A DNA stretch of 64,000 bases from CAWJLE01 sp963843645 (GTDB lineage: Bacteria > Chloroflexota > Anaerolineae > DAOTYC01), in contig CAWJLE010000001.1 of assembly GCA_963843645.1 (NCBI GenBank), positions 248,001-312,000 of the forward strand, given 5' to 3'. Positions within the stretch are counted from its first letter, which is position 1; the number at the start of each line of letters is the position of its first letter. Positions 1-9,298 of the stretch are shown in pieces. Under the pieces are notes generated by a model, which made no database searches, was not told the DNA's origin, and was given only the letters and a program-made list of their open reading frames with translations. The position numbers and the translations under genes were made by a program.

Positions 1-232
1 CCGCCACGGGCCGCAGCGCGGGGAAGACGAAATGTTGCGCCAGCGCCGCCCGCAGGGGCGCCGGCAGCGTGGTCATGGCGTCGACGTCCGCGGCCAGCGA
101 GCTGTAGAGCCAGCCCCAGATCTGGTCGCCGCGATAGGCCGGCTGGTCCAGGTCGACCAGGGCCGCCCGCAGCTCTTCACGGGTCAGGTCGGTCAGCAGC
201 ACCGCCCGCGTCTCGTCATGGTTCGACATCAT
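1..232 (-). CDS. rlmN: 23S rRNA adenine-C2 methyltransferase, N-terminal part only
   Basis: Reading the minus strand from 232 (ATG-ATG, start 232 or 229) gives a protein beginning MMSNHDETRAVLL, followed by LTREELRAAL, PAYRGDQIWGWLY and a segment about low-level loop residues (DVDAMTTLPAPLR). This order, with the YRxxQIxxWLY block, is the N-terminal helical domain of RlmN/Cfr radical-SAM methyltransferases, which methylate C2 of A2503 in 23S rRNA and A37 in some tRNAs. The CxxxCxxC radical-SAM core lies outside the window, so only about 77 residues are seen. The call rests on the N-terminal pattern alone. Confidence 0.72.
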   Translation of the reverse strand, partial: MMSNHDETRAVLLTDLTREELRAALVDLDQPAYRGDQIWGWLYSSLAADVDAMTTLPAPLRAALAQHFVFPALRPVA

Positions 233-408
233 CACACGTCCTATCTCAGACACTCTCTAGCAACGATAACTCACCACGGAGACACGGAGGGCACGGAGAA
301 AAGGAGACGACCAACCCCTCCTCCACGAAGGACACGAAGAGACACGAAGAAAAAGAAAGAAAAAGATGGAAACAACACCCAAGAGATCGCCGCGGCAGCT
401 GACGCCCT

Positions 409-449
409 CTTCAAACTTCCGAAGTTTTGAAAACTTCGGAAGTTTGAAG
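409..449. repeat. Interspersed palindrome, copy 1
   Basis: A 41-base perfect palindrome containing CAAACTTCCGAAGTTTT followed by its complement. It is one of about a dozen copies in this window of a family whose core is GACTTCCGAAGTTTT plus its mirror. Confidence 0.85.
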
Positions 450-506
450 CACCGCGAATCCCCGCCAGAGCAGACGAAACGACGGCCCGGGGCTTCAAAT
501 CTCTAT

Positions 507-562
507 CTTCTTGCTTCTTGCTTCTTGCTTCTTGCTTCTTGCTTCTTGCTTCTTGCTTCTTG
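507..562 (+). repeat. Heptanucleotide microsatellite, 8 x CTTCTTG
   Basis: Eight uninterrupted copies of CTTCTTG run from 507 to 562 and stop at a T-rich tract. The array sits inside the larger inverted repeat at 268-645. Copy number is likely to vary between cells or assemblies. Confidence 0.9.
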
Positions 563-657
563 CTTGTTTTCTGCTTTTCTTAGTGTCCCTTCGTGTCCTT
601 CGTGGTGTGTTGTTTCTTTGCCTTTCTCCGTGTCTCCGTGGTGAGAACTCTCTCCAA

Positions 658-1452
658 TCAGCGGTGCTGCCACCGGTCCGCCAGCTCGGCCACGGTCTGC
701 ACGACCCAATCCGGGTGAACGCCGGAGGCGTCGAGGTCCGCCTGGGTGGAGACGCCGCTGAGCGTGAGGACGGTCCGGATGCCGACGCGCTCTCCGCCGA
801 CGATGTCCGTCTCGATGCGGTCGCCCAGGATGGCGGTATGCTCGCGCACAGCGCCCAGCCGCCCCATGCCGATCTCCAGCAGGGACGGCTCCGGCTTGCC
901 GATGACGTAGGCCTTCACGTCGGTCGCGGCCTCCAGCGCGAGGATGAACGCGCCGTTGCCGGGGATCAGTCCCTCTTCCACCGGCAGCGTCCGGTCGGGA
1001 TTGGTGCCGATGAACGCCGCCCCGGCGCGGATGGCCAGTGCGGCGTGCTTCAGGGTATCGAAGGTGATCTGGCGGTCCATGCCGACGACCACGTAGTCGC
1101 CGCCGCGGTCCACCAGCTTGAAGCCCTGGGCCAGCAAGGCGCTGCGCAGCCCGTTCTCACCGATCACGTGAACGGGCGTGCCCGGTCCTGCCGACCGCGC
1201 GATGTACTCCGCCGTGGCGATGGCCGACGTCAGCACGTCGCTCGTCTGCACGGTCATGCCCATGCGCCCAACCTTGTCCACGTACTGCTGCGGCGTCAGG
1301 GTCGAGTTGTTGGTCACGAGCAGAAAGGGCGTGCCCTCCGCCTGCAGCGCGGCGATAAACTCGGCCGCGCCGGGCATGCGCTGCTCGCCGTGGTAGAGCA
1401 CGCCGTCCATGTCGATCAACCAGTATCGAATATCCCGCAACGATTTGTCCAA
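658..1452 (-). CDS. HAD-IIA family sugar-phosphate / p-nitrophenyl phosphatase (NagD-like)
   Basis: Probable soluble phosphatase of the NagD/PGP branch of the HAD superfamily. Motif I is DMDGVLY near the N-terminus, motif II is LVTNNS, the motif III lysine is in VIGKPEP, and the Mg-binding acids of motif IV are in LGDRIETDI. The large cap between motifs II and III and a length near 265 residues fit subclass IIA. The chosen start is TTG at 1452, which has TTTGGAG seven bases upstream; a TTG at 1464 is the alternative. Members dephosphorylate small phosphorylated metabolites, and the substrate cannot be read from sequence. The gene stands alone between repeat-rich DNA and a small membrane-protein gene on the same strand. 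Confidence 0.88.
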   Translation of the reverse strand: MDKSLRDIRYWLIDMDGVLYHGEQRMPGAAEFIAALQAEGTPFLLVTNNSTLTPQQYVDKVGRMGMTVQTSDVLTSAIATAEYIARSAGPGTPVHVIGENGLRSALLAQGFKLVDRGGDYVVVGMDRQITFDTLKHAALAIRAGAAFIGTNPDRTLPVEEGLIPGNGAFILALEAATDVKAYVIGKPEPSLLEIGMGRLGAVREHTAILGDRIETDIVGGERVGIRTVLTLSGVSTQADLDASGVHPDWVVQTVAELADRWQHR

Positions 1453-1491
1453 TGTAGTCTCCAAAGAAGTGTAATTCCGTTAAAAGTGTGT

Positions 1492-1881
1492 CTATCGCGG
1501 CGCATCCCGCACGAACCAGAGCGACGAGGCCAGCCTGGCCACGCCCAGCGCACTCAGCGCCAGGCCCACGATCCACCAGCCGGTCAGCGCCAGGACGGCG
1601 GTCCCGTACACGGCGGCGAAGAAGACGAAGAAGGCATTCGTGGCCCCACACAGCCCGCGGGACGCGCCCTTAGGGTCCGACGCGAGCCGCCGCAGGCCGT
1701 AGACCATCATGGGAATCTCCGCGCACGAGACGGCCAGGAAGAACAGAGCCGCCGCCACGCCGATCTCCACGCCGACGAGCGCCGGCAGCTGCAGCGCTCT
1801 GCGCGCGACGATCGCCGCCGCCACGAATCCCACGTTCGCGGCCAATCCCACCAGGCCGGTCCACACCAACAATCCTTGCAT
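1492..1881 (-). CDS. Small four-helix membrane protein of unknown function
   Basis: This 129-residue protein has four hydrophobic stretches (about residues 3-24, 33-62 with a short break, 85-103 and 104-122) separated by short charged loops such as RRLASDPKGASR. No family motif is recognised. It ends about 40 bases before the start of the HAD phosphatase on the same strand and could be co-transcribed with it. Function unknown. Confidence 0.55.
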   Translation of the reverse strand: MQGLLVWTGLVGLAANVGFVAAAIVARRALQLPALVGVEIGVAAALFFLAVSCAEIPMMVYGLRRLASDPKGASRGLCGATNAFFVFFAAVYGTAVLALTGWWIVGLALSALGVARLASSLWFVRDAPR

Positions 1882-2151
1882 GACGACGCCTTAATGCATC
1901 CGGACTTCCACAGTTGCCCAGACTTCGGACACCGCAACAGCCCCGGTGCCGGACGTCTCGGGAAGCCTCCTAAAACCAATGCCGACATGAACCCGCAGCC
2001 ACGCCGACGACGATTCCAACAGGATATTCAGGATGCACAGGATAACGGCTGTATACCAGAATGCACTGTTTGTTTTTGTTTTATCTTGTGTATCCTGTTA
2101 GCATGCCGTTTTGCCCTCTTGGCGGGGCGGCTGATTCACGGTGGCTCTGGT
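1882..2151. other. Intergenic stretch with a repeat-like block
   Basis: No gene is supported. The segment around 2017-2100 contains AACAGGATATTCAGGATG and, on the other side, a rough inverse (TTATCTTGTGTATCCTGTT), like the other repeats of this genome that face each other as imperfect inverted pairs. Confidence 0.45.
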
Positions 2152-2451
2152 TCAGGCCTTCGGCGGCTCCTCATCGTCGAACTCGTCTTCCGCATTCGCC
2201 ACGTCGCGCTCGACCTCGACGACGGCCGTCGCGATGGCCCAGCTGATCAAGCCCCACGTCCCACCGGAGATCACGACCGCCATGGCGACCGAACGGGCGG
2301 TGAGCGGCGCCGTGTCAGAGCCCCGCGCCAACCCAATCACCGCCATCACGACGGCGATGATCGCAAAGGCCAACCCGACCTTCAAAGGTCCACTCATCCG
2401 GCGCCACAGGCCCTTGCGGGCCACGGGCTCTTGCTGCATTTGATCGACCAA
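2152..2451 (-). CDS. Small two-helix membrane protein of unknown function
   Basis: A 99-residue protein with a basic N-terminus (RKGLWRRM), two hydrophobic helices (about residues 24-42 and 53-76) and a strongly acidic tail (EVERDVANAEDEFDDEE). Both ends should be cytoplasmic by the positive-inside rule. It lies just downstream of the secreted glycosidase on the same strand (47 bases apart). No family is recognised. Confidence 0.6.
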   Translation of the reverse strand: MVDQMQQEPVARKGLWRRMSGPLKVGLAFAIIAVVMAVIGLARGSDTAPLTARSVAMAVVISGGTWGLISWAIATAVVEVERDVANAEDEFDDEEPPKA

Positions 2452-2498
2452 CTCAAGCGTCCCCCTTCACGTACGTGAACGATTGAATTCTGCTTGCT

Positions 2499-4238
2499 TC
2501 ACGACTTGCGCTTCCGCCCTTTCCGCCGTTCCCATCGCGTCCGCCAACGCCATCGGTACCACAGGATGACCAGGTAGACGGCGCCGAAATAGATGATGGC
2601 GAGCCCCACCACCCAGACGAGATAGACCCGCAGGCAACCCTCCGAGTTCGGCCGGAACAGCTTGACCGGCGTCGGGGTTGGCGTGGGCGTGGGCGTCGCG
2701 GTGGCAGTCGGCGTCGACGTGGCCGTCGCGGTCGAGGTGGCGGTCGGCGTGGCGGTGTTGGTGGGCGTGGCCGTGTCCGTCGGGGTGGGAATGGGCGACG
2801 GCGTGTCGGTCGCGGTGGGCGCCGGTCGGGCGGTAGCCGCCGGACGCGGAGTTGCCACACCGATGTCGCGGCGCGGCGCGTGCCCGTCCTCGATGACAAC
2901 CCACGGGCTCCCGCCCATGATACACCCCGGGTGCGTGCACGTCGCGCCGTCCAGCTTCAGCTGGTAGCGCCCACCCTCCGGCGCGATCGTCTGCGTGTTG
3001 CCGGCCTTGTCCACCAACAGCGCCCCGGAAGCAATCGCCGGCAGGGCGAAGGTCTGCGGATCCTGGCTGTTCGTCCACACGACCGTGGACGTCTTGTCGC
3101 CGCGGTCGATGGTCACGACCTGAACGGGCCCCTGCTGCTGCAGCACCGCGCTCTTGAAGCCGGCGAAGTAGGTGGTGACCACCTTGAAGGCATCGTACCC
3201 GGGCCGTCGGCTCTCGTCTTCGCGCAGCAGGCCGTACGGCTCCAATGCTCCGGGCGGCTTGGGACGGTCGATCAGCTTGTAGATCTCGATCCGCTCGGCG
3301 CCGCCGGCGATGGCCAGGGCAAAGGCCTGCACGATGAAGTCGGCCTGCTCGTCCAGCGTCACGTGGAAGACCGTGTTCGGCACCGGGTCCTGTGGATCGC
3401 GCGACGGCGGCGCGTTCGTCTCGTTGATCCAGATCGGCTTCTTCAGCCCGTGCTGAGCCAGGATCCCATGGAACTCCTGCAGGATATCATACACCGCCTG
3501 GGAGCGAAAGTACAGGTGCAGCGTGACCACGTCGAAGTACTGGTCGTGCTCCTTCGCCGTCGGGTCCTTGTCGATCAGGTTCAGGAGCCGGCTGAAGTAC
3601 AGCTCGCGATTGTGTTCCTTGTCCCAGTAATAGGTCAGCCCGGGCAGGTGGATGACGCAATCGGGGTTGGCGTCCTTGGCCGCAAACCAGGCCACCTTCA
3701 TCAACTGGTAGAATTCCTCGACTGTGCCCTTCCAGGTGTACCCCGGCTGGTCGGTCGCCCATACGTCCGGCTCGTTCCAAATGACCCAGTGGTCGATCTT
3801 GCCGCGATAGCGCTTCACGATCTTCCATACGAACTGGCCCCAGTAGTTGTTGGTATCGTTCCAGGGCAGGTCCAGGTTCTTGGGCACGCCGGCGGGCCCT
3901 TCGTCGCCGTTCGCCCAATCGGGCGGGTTGGACAACATGCCGATCACTTCGCGGCCCGCGGCCAGCTCGTTGTTCAGTTCCCCGTCCGGGAAGTAGAACT
4001 CGTTCCACTGGTCCGAGTTATCGGGCTGCAAGCCGCGCCACCAGAACAGCACCCGTTCCCAACCGACGCGCAGGTCGGTCGCTCCGGCCGGAAAGCGAAA
4101 CGCCTCGACGGCGCCGAAGCGGCGGTCGACGGGCTCCTGCGCGCGCAGGGTCACCGCCGGCGCAGCCCACGACAGGCCCAGCAGAAGTCCAAGCAGGACC
4201 AGGACGATCAGGATTCGGGTGATGTGCGGTGTCCGCAT
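2499..4238 (-). CDS. Secreted clan-A glycoside hydrolase-like protein with Thr/Pro linker and C-terminal membrane anchor
   Basis: The 579-residue protein begins with a signal peptide (basic MRTPHITR, then a leucine-rich core ending near SWAAPA). The middle is a TIM-barrel hydrolase of clan GH-A type, resembling GH39/GH5. IWNEPDVW carries the likely acid/base glutamate, and PIWINETN carries the likely nucleophile at the end of a later strand. About 70 residues of Thr-Pro-Ala repeats (ATPTATSTATATSTPT and similar) follow, then a C-terminal hydrophobic helix (VVGLAIIYFGAVYLVI) and an Arg/Lys-rich end. This suggests an enzyme held outside the cell on a flexible stalk. Substrate is unknown. The DNA coding for the linker is low-complexity. 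Confidence 0.8.
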   Translation of the reverse strand: MRTPHITRILIVLVLLGLLLGLSWAAPAVTLRAQEPVDRRFGAVEAFRFPAGATDLRVGWERVLFWWRGLQPDNSDQWNEFYFPDGELNNELAAGREVIGMLSNPPDWANGDEGPAGVPKNLDLPWNDTNNYWGQFVWKIVKRYRGKIDHWVIWNEPDVWATDQPGYTWKGTVEEFYQLMKVAWFAAKDANPDCVIHLPGLTYYWDKEHNRELYFSRLLNLIDKDPTAKEHDQYFDVVTLHLYFRSQAVYDILQEFHGILAQHGLKKPIWINETNAPPSRDPQDPVPNTVFHVTLDEQADFIVQAFALAIAGGAERIEIYKLIDRPKPPGALEPYGLLREDESRRPGYDAFKVVTTYFAGFKSAVLQQQGPVQVVTIDRGDKTSTVVWTNSQDPQTFALPAIASGALLVDKAGNTQTIAPEGGRYQLKLDGATCTHPGCIMGGSPWVVIEDGHAPRRDIGVATPRPAATARPAPTATDTPSPIPTPTDTATPTNTATPTATSTATATSTPTATATPTPTPTPTPVKLFRPNSEGCLRVYLVWVVGLAIIYFGAVYLVILWYRWRWRTRWERRKGRKRKS

Positions 4239-4354
4239 CCGTTAGCCTTGAAGTATAGATTTTACCACAAACAGGCAGAGCACACAAAGGATCAGACGAT
4301 ACCTTTATGTCTTCTGGGTCTTCTTTTTGTGTCGTTTTTGAGGTGAAACAGCGT

Positions 4355-6115
4355 TCACTCTGCCGGCTGCAGGTCTTCGATACGCAGCTGCGGACGCTCC
4401 TCGCCGTACCAGTCGTTGGTTTCCAGGGCATAGACGACGTCGACGGCCGGCAGCTTTTCGTCGTTTCGGGCCAGGGCGCCGAGGCCGAAGGCGATGGCTT
4501 CGCGTGCGACGCGGCCATCGAACAGACTGAGCTTCAGGTGCCTCTTTTCCTCGCCAACCGCCCGGGCCGAGCGAACCATCAGCCCGCGCGTCACGAACAA
4601 CGGGTTCGGATTGCCGATGCCGCACGGCTCCAGCTGCTCGAGAGCGCGAGCCGTCTCCACCGTCATCGCCGACAGCGGAGCTTCCACGTCCACGGCGAGC
4701 GACGGGAGGAGCCGGCGCCCCGCCAGCTCGCGCTGCGCGACGGCCCGCAGGCGTTCCAGCATCACCGGCAGATTCTGCCGGCTGACCGTGAAACCCGCGG
4801 CGGCCGCGTGGCCGCCGTACCGCACCAACAAGTCGCGGCATTCATCCAGCGCCGTGGTGATGTTGAACTCGTCGATGCTGCGCGCCGAGCCCCGGCAGTA
4901 TTCCAGCCCCTTCTCGATCACCACGGCCGGGCGGTAGAATTCTTCGGACAGCCGGCCCGCGACGAGACCGACGATGCCCTGCGGGAAATCCTCGCCGATG
5001 GCCACCAGCAGCGGATCAGGGATGGCGTCGGGACCCGCCTGCTCCAGGACCTGGGTGCGGGCCGCACGCAGCGCCGTCTGCGTCTGGCGCTTGCGCTCGT
5101 CGTTCGTCTGGTTGAGGGCCAGCGCCAGCTCGCTCGCCTTCTGCGGGTCGCGGCAGGTGAGGAGCGCGTAGCTCGTGCGCGCATCGTCCAGCCGGCCGGC
5201 CGCGTTCAGGCGCGGCCCCAGGGCATAGCCAATCGCCGCGGTGCCGATGCGCCCGGGGCGCAAGTTGGACGCGGCGATCATGGCCGCCAGGCCGGGGCGC
5301 GGCGCCTGGTTGATGAGCGCCAGGCCGCGCCGGACGAGGCGCCGGTTCTCACCGACGAGCGGCGCCAGATCGGCCACCGTGCCCAGGGCGACCAGGTCCA
5401 GCAGATCGTTCTCGTGCAGCGCGGTCTTGCCGTTGAGCGGTACGTTGCGATCCACGGTCAGCAGGGCCTGGGCCAGCTTGAACGCCACGCCCACGCCGGC
5501 CAGATCCTGAAAGCCGTAGCTGCAGTGCTCCTGCTTGGGGTTGACTATCGCGCAGGCCTGGGGCAGATCCTCGCCGACGGAGTGATGGTCGGTCACGATC
5601 ATGTCGACGCCCAGGCTTTCGGCGTAGGTGACTTCCACCGGCGAGCGGATGCCGCAATCGACCGTGACGATCAGCTTGGTCCCTTCACCCGCCAGGCGCG
5701 TGAGGGCATCCTTGTTCAGGCCGTAGCCTTCGAAAAAACGGTTGGGAATGTACGGGCGAACGGTGGCCCCGAGCGCTGCCAGCGTCTCGGTCAGCACCGC
5801 TGTGGCCGTGATGCCGTCCACGTCGAAATCACCGTAGACGACGATCGGCTCGCCGGTGCGGATGCTCCGCCGGATGCGGGTCACCGCTTCCTGCAAGCCA
5901 CGCAGGTGAAAGGGGCTCTCTTCCGACTCCACGTCGGCAAAGAAGCAGGTGGCTTCTTCTAATGTGCACACGCCGCGGTTGTAGAGAATCTGCCCGACGA
6001 GTGGGGGCACGTCCAGGCGGCCGCTAAGCTGCTCCAACCAGTCCGGCGGAGCGGGTGCGGCCACTTTCCAGTGCTTGCGGGGCAGACTCAAAATGGGTTC
6101 CTCCGGGCGCGCCAT
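4355..6115 (-). CDS. recJ: Single-stranded-DNA-specific exonuclease RecJ
   Basis: 5'-3' single-strand exonuclease used in recombination and mismatch/base repair. The DHH domain shows VVYGDFDVDGITA (motif I) and the signature TDHHSVGEDLP, with a further acidic motif VDCGIRSP. The DHHA1 part ends in YGGHAAAAGFTV, and a C-terminal OB-type segment follows. The start is set at ATG 6115 (MARPEEPILSLPRKHW), not at an upstream in-frame ATG at 6211: this gives 586 residues, the family's normal size, and the extra upstream residues do not look like RecJ. A TATAAT-like element lies just upstream. The frame is intact. Confidence 0.93.
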   Translation of the reverse strand: MARPEEPILSLPRKHWKVAAPAPPDWLEQLSGRLDVPPLVGQILYNRGVCTLEEATCFFADVESEESPFHLRGLQEAVTRIRRSIRTGEPIVVYGDFDVDGITATAVLTETLAALGATVRPYIPNRFFEGYGLNKDALTRLAGEGTKLIVTVDCGIRSPVEVTYAESLGVDMIVTDHHSVGEDLPQACAIVNPKQEHCSYGFQDLAGVGVAFKLAQALLTVDRNVPLNGKTALHENDLLDLVALGTVADLAPLVGENRRLVRRGLALINQAPRPGLAAMIAASNLRPGRIGTAAIGYALGPRLNAAGRLDDARTSYALLTCRDPQKASELALALNQTNDERKRQTQTALRAARTQVLEQAGPDAIPDPLLVAIGEDFPQGIVGLVAGRLSEEFYRPAVVIEKGLEYCRGSARSIDEFNITTALDECRDLLVRYGGHAAAAGFTVSRQNLPVMLERLRAVAQRELAGRRLLPSLAVDVEAPLSAMTVETARALEQLEPCGIGNPNPLFVTRGLMVRSARAVGEEKRHLKLSLFDGRVAREAIAFGLGALARNDEKLPAVDVVYALETNDWYGEERPQLRIEDLQPAE

Positions 6116-6325
6116 TGGTCTGCCTATTATAGACAAGGAGAAGGTATTCTGCAAGACGCCGTGAAAGCGAGGGGCCTCGCATCTAATCGATGAGGCTGCG
6201 CGGCTGAGCACAGCAAAGCCCGCCGGAGCGGTTCAGGTCCCGAACGGGTCGGATCTGATGCGTCCGGGGGCTGGCGGCGGGCAAAGGCCATCCTAGCGTC
6301 GGTTCCTGCAAGAGGGACTACGATC

Positions 6326-6356
6326 GACTTCCGAAGTTTCAGGAACTTCGGAAGTC
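6326..6356. repeat. Interspersed palindrome, copy 2
   Basis: Palindrome with arms GACTTCCGAAGTTTC / GAACTTCGGAAGTC, in the gap between recJ and the defence island. It has the same core as the other copies. Confidence 0.85.
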
Positions 6357-6426
6357 TGAAACGTCGGGAGTCGAGGTCCGGGCGACGTGTGCTGCCTCGC
6401 TGATGGCCGACCGCTGCCCACGCTGA

Positions 6427-6457
6427 GACTTCCGAAGTTCCTGAAACTTCGGAAGTC
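6427..6457. repeat. Interspersed palindrome, copy 3
   Basis: Second copy within 100 bases of copy 2 (GACTTCCGAAGTTCC and its near-mirror). The gap from 6116 to 6513 holds these two palindromes and no supported gene. Confidence 0.85.
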
Positions 6458-6513
6458 GGTGGAACAGGGATCCGCTGAGGCGTCAGGGCCAAAAAGCAAC
6501 CCGTTCGGCACAC

Positions 6514-7996
6514 TCAAGGAAGTCGACCGCTGGGTCGGCGAATGCCACCCTTGCGCTTGAGGCCAAAACCGTACAAATAGATATCGGGCACGTGGACGCG
6601 TCCATCCCTGGTTCCGCGCAAAATACCGATGTCGAGCATGGTGTTGATGACTTTGATGGGCTCTTGGCTCTCCGGCGGCCGATCGACGCGCTCCCAGTCG
6701 ACTTGTTCCATCAACTCAACCAGGCGGTCTAGGACCATGGGCACCTGCTGCCCCTGCAATACCGGCCTGACAGCTGCAAGCCAGGGATACTCTTCCTCGA
6801 GTTCCTTGATGCGTCTCTCGGACACTTGCTCAATGGCTGCACCAAAGGAAATGCTGGATAGGAGAGTTCCGGACGCCCGCCTGTTCGCGATCTCGTCCTC
6901 GGCGGATAGCGCAAAGAGATTAATAATGGATCGGGGCACAATCTCGCCGTTCGCATCTTGCAAGTGATTCGGGATCCACTCGAACGTCCGTCCCTTCTTG
7001 GATCCGCCCCCCATGAATTTACCCATAACGGCCCACACCGCCGGGCGCAATTCGTCCTCTGTCGGCCACGGCGCTCCGAAAGTCCAGCCCAAGAGCCGGT
7101 TTCGCTCGAATTCAAGCCCCCCCTCGTTCTGGAGAAACGCCAGGCTGCTCTCGTTCTGATTAGCCCAAAGCTTGAAAACCAATTGATACAACTGCACGGG
7201 TGTCCAGCGCAATTCAAGCTTGTTGCCTTCCAGCTTTGAGGCGTCGGGGAAGTTGAGGAACTCAGCCGAAAACAGGTCGCGCCGGAGGAATATTTTCGGG
7301 CCGAATGCGGCGCCAACGCCGCCATTGGCCCAGCCAAAACTGAAGCAACGCCTGGATGAGTGCCCGCTTCTCGTTCCAGTCCACGGCCATGACGTCCAGA
7401 TCGTCGTACGTGGCGAACAGATAGCGCTTCTGCCTCTCCAGCTCGTCGTCGAGCCGGCGAAGGGCTGCATCAACCTGCTCAACCGATTCCACTACTCGTC
7501 TGTGCCAGGCGGAAACCCGTTCCAGATCGGCGAGAGCCGATGTCACCGTGGATGGCAGGGCATCGCGCAGCAGTCGACCTGCCTGATCAGGTAGTGCCAG
7601 GATCACGCCGGCCAGCAGCCCGCGCCAGAAATCCACCAGGTCAGTGCGGTTCTTATGCTCCGCAAAGCGCCCCAGAACGGTCTCGCCCGGGAAGTGCGCG
7701 CCACTGGAATCAGCCGCAAAGCCACGCAGCCAGATCGCGTCGGAGCCCTTGCCCTCGTACCCCAGAGCTTCTGGCCCGCGCGGCAGATTGATGACCCGAA
7801 ACAGATGCGACTTGCCGGCGCCTCGTCCCCCCAGGATTAGCAGGATGTCGGGGTCCAGGGCGTGCAGGTGCGCTTTTATCGGCAGAGTCGCACGCAAGAG
7901 ATCGTCGGGCGAGACCGCCTCGGCTTTGGCGCCCAGTCGACCGATGGCGGCCAGGCCCTGCAGTATGTTGATGTGGTCCGGCCCCGAAGATTTCAT
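6514..7996 (-). CDS. P-loop ATPase, third gene of a HEPN/ATPase cassette (frameshifted)
   Basis: About 493 residues when one frameshift near 7290-7320 is repaired. The N-terminal part has a Walker A motif GGRGAGKS at residues 56-63 and a Walker B-like strand YLFATYDDLDVM around residue 195-205. The C-terminal part (EFLNFPDASKLEGNKLEL onward) has no recognised domain and ends in a winged-helix-like stretch of short helices (KVINTMLDIGILR). The start overlaps the stop of the upstream KGGVGR ATPase by an ATGA (7993-7996), so translation is probably coupled. It resembles predicted STAND/KAP-type P-loop proteins of defence loci. No enzyme activity can be assigned. The single frameshift is more likely a read error than decay. 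Confidence 0.72.
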
Positions 7997-9298
7997 ACGG
8001 TGTCCCTTTGCAGTTCAGTGCCGATGACCCGAGCCAGGTTAACGTAGGGCCCGTCGGAGCGGGTGAGTGTCGCTGCGACCGAAGTCAGATCCCCTATGTT
8101 CAGCAATTCGTCGTCATAGGGAACGGGTATACCATATGGCGCATCCGCCGCATCGATGTCGGGCACGTCTTCGTCCTCGTGGAAGTAGTGCTCGTTGAAC
8201 AGGTCGAACGCCTGCTCTCGGAAGCGGCGGTTGGCGTCGGCGTCGTACCGAATGGGGGTGACCATCGCGTGAACGAGGTAGGCGCCCCGGTGCGGCTCGA
8301 TTGAGCTCAGGACACCCAGAACGAACTTTCAACCCCGCCCAGCTTTGCGGGTTGTCGAGGCCAAACAGCACGTCCAGGTGGCTCATTCCATTCAAGGAAA
8401 GGCCGCCAAGGTCGTGCAGGCCGGACCGAACGTCCAGGAAGACGAAATCAGGACTGTATTCCTCGCGGATGTGTTTTAGCAACTCCGACAGTGGATTGAC
8501 TTGGCCAGAAACGAAACTCTCGTAGTCCAAACGGGCGATCTTCTCGAGGTACGAGGCATCCAGGCGGCCGGCCGTCAGGACGCGAATGGGCTCGCCATTC
8601 TCGATCAAAGCCGCTTCAGTCTGCTGTGCAACCAGGCCGCTGAGGTCAGGCCTGTCGCCGGTCAATTGGAGCTCCAGCAAGTAGTCGACGATGCCGTCTT
8701 CGCGCGGCGGAATGCGTCCCAGGAGCAATGAGCCCACACCGGGCGCCTCCAGATCCAGGTCCAAGACGACCACCTTCTTGCCCCGACGCGCCAGAATCAA
8801 AGCGACGGCGGCCAGGGCGGTGGTCCGCCCGACACCCCCCTTGAACGAATAAAACGACACGATAGACGGATTGGCAGGATCATCGAGAGACCAGGGAACG
8901 GACACGCCGCTCTCCAGCCAGGATGACTTGGAAAACGTACGCTCCAGTTTGTACCAGGTTAGCGCTCCGCCTAACCGGCTCGGCGCCTCAGGCCAGGGCC
9001 TGGCGTGGCGTTCAATCTCCTTTTCTACGGCTTTGAAGGTGGCATCGCCCCGTTGGTTGGCGCGCCAGATCTGGTGGCCCCAATAAGGGCCAAGGTCCGC
9101 TGACAGCCGTTGCTCCAGCGGGGCGCGCGCCGCGTCCCAGGCCGAACCAGACGGGCTTTGACCCGCCCGGAATTTGAGCGCGAGCCGAACACGCCCCTTG
9201 AGGTCACGGATGACAGTGGCGGATTCCAATTGGGCAGCGAACGGCTCCCGCTCCACTGCCGCGACCGTTTTGTCGAGCACTGTATCGAAAAGGCTCAT
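7993..9298 (-). CDS. ParA-like 'KGGVGR-motif' ATPase, second gene of the cassette (frameshifted)
   Basis: The first 140 residues are an unrecognised domain. SFKGGVGRTTALA follows (deviant Walker A, residues 153-160, Arg in place of the usual Lys), then VVVLDLDLEAPGVGS (switch region) and PDFVFLDVRSGLHD (Walker B region). This matches the KGGVGR variant of MinD/ParA-type ATPases. One extra base near 8320-8325 breaks the frame; past it the sequence continues VLGVLSSIEPHRGAYLVHAMVT and ends at 7993. Total about 434 residues. The start (9298) overlaps the HEPN stop by ATGA, and the stop overlaps the next gene's ATG, giving a tightly coupled three-gene unit. ParA-like proteins usually act as dimeric switches; the role here is unknown. 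Confidence 0.8.

Larger units (their letters stand above)
268..645. repeat. Inverted repeat region (CACCACGGAGACACGG family) between rlmN and the HAD gene
   Basis: The left arm starts with TCACCACGGAGACACGGAGG near 271 and goes on to CACGAAGGACACGAAGAGAC. The right arm, read on the opposite strand from about 645, gives the same two blocks in the same order. The arms are roughly 90 bases with mismatches. Between them lie a 41-base palindrome (409-449) and a heptamer microsatellite (507-562). No gene is supported here: the short open frames are shadows of repeat sequence. Confidence 0.75.

Noticed and set aside
511..2478. 655-residue plus-strand gene
   Set aside because: It starts in the heptamer microsatellite and runs antisense to three minus-strand genes; no domains.
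4239..4354. Small gene between recJ and the glycosidase
   Set aside because: Only short low-quality frames; the segment resembles the repeat words (ACACAAAGGATCAGACG, TCTTTTTGTGTCG) seen elsewhere.
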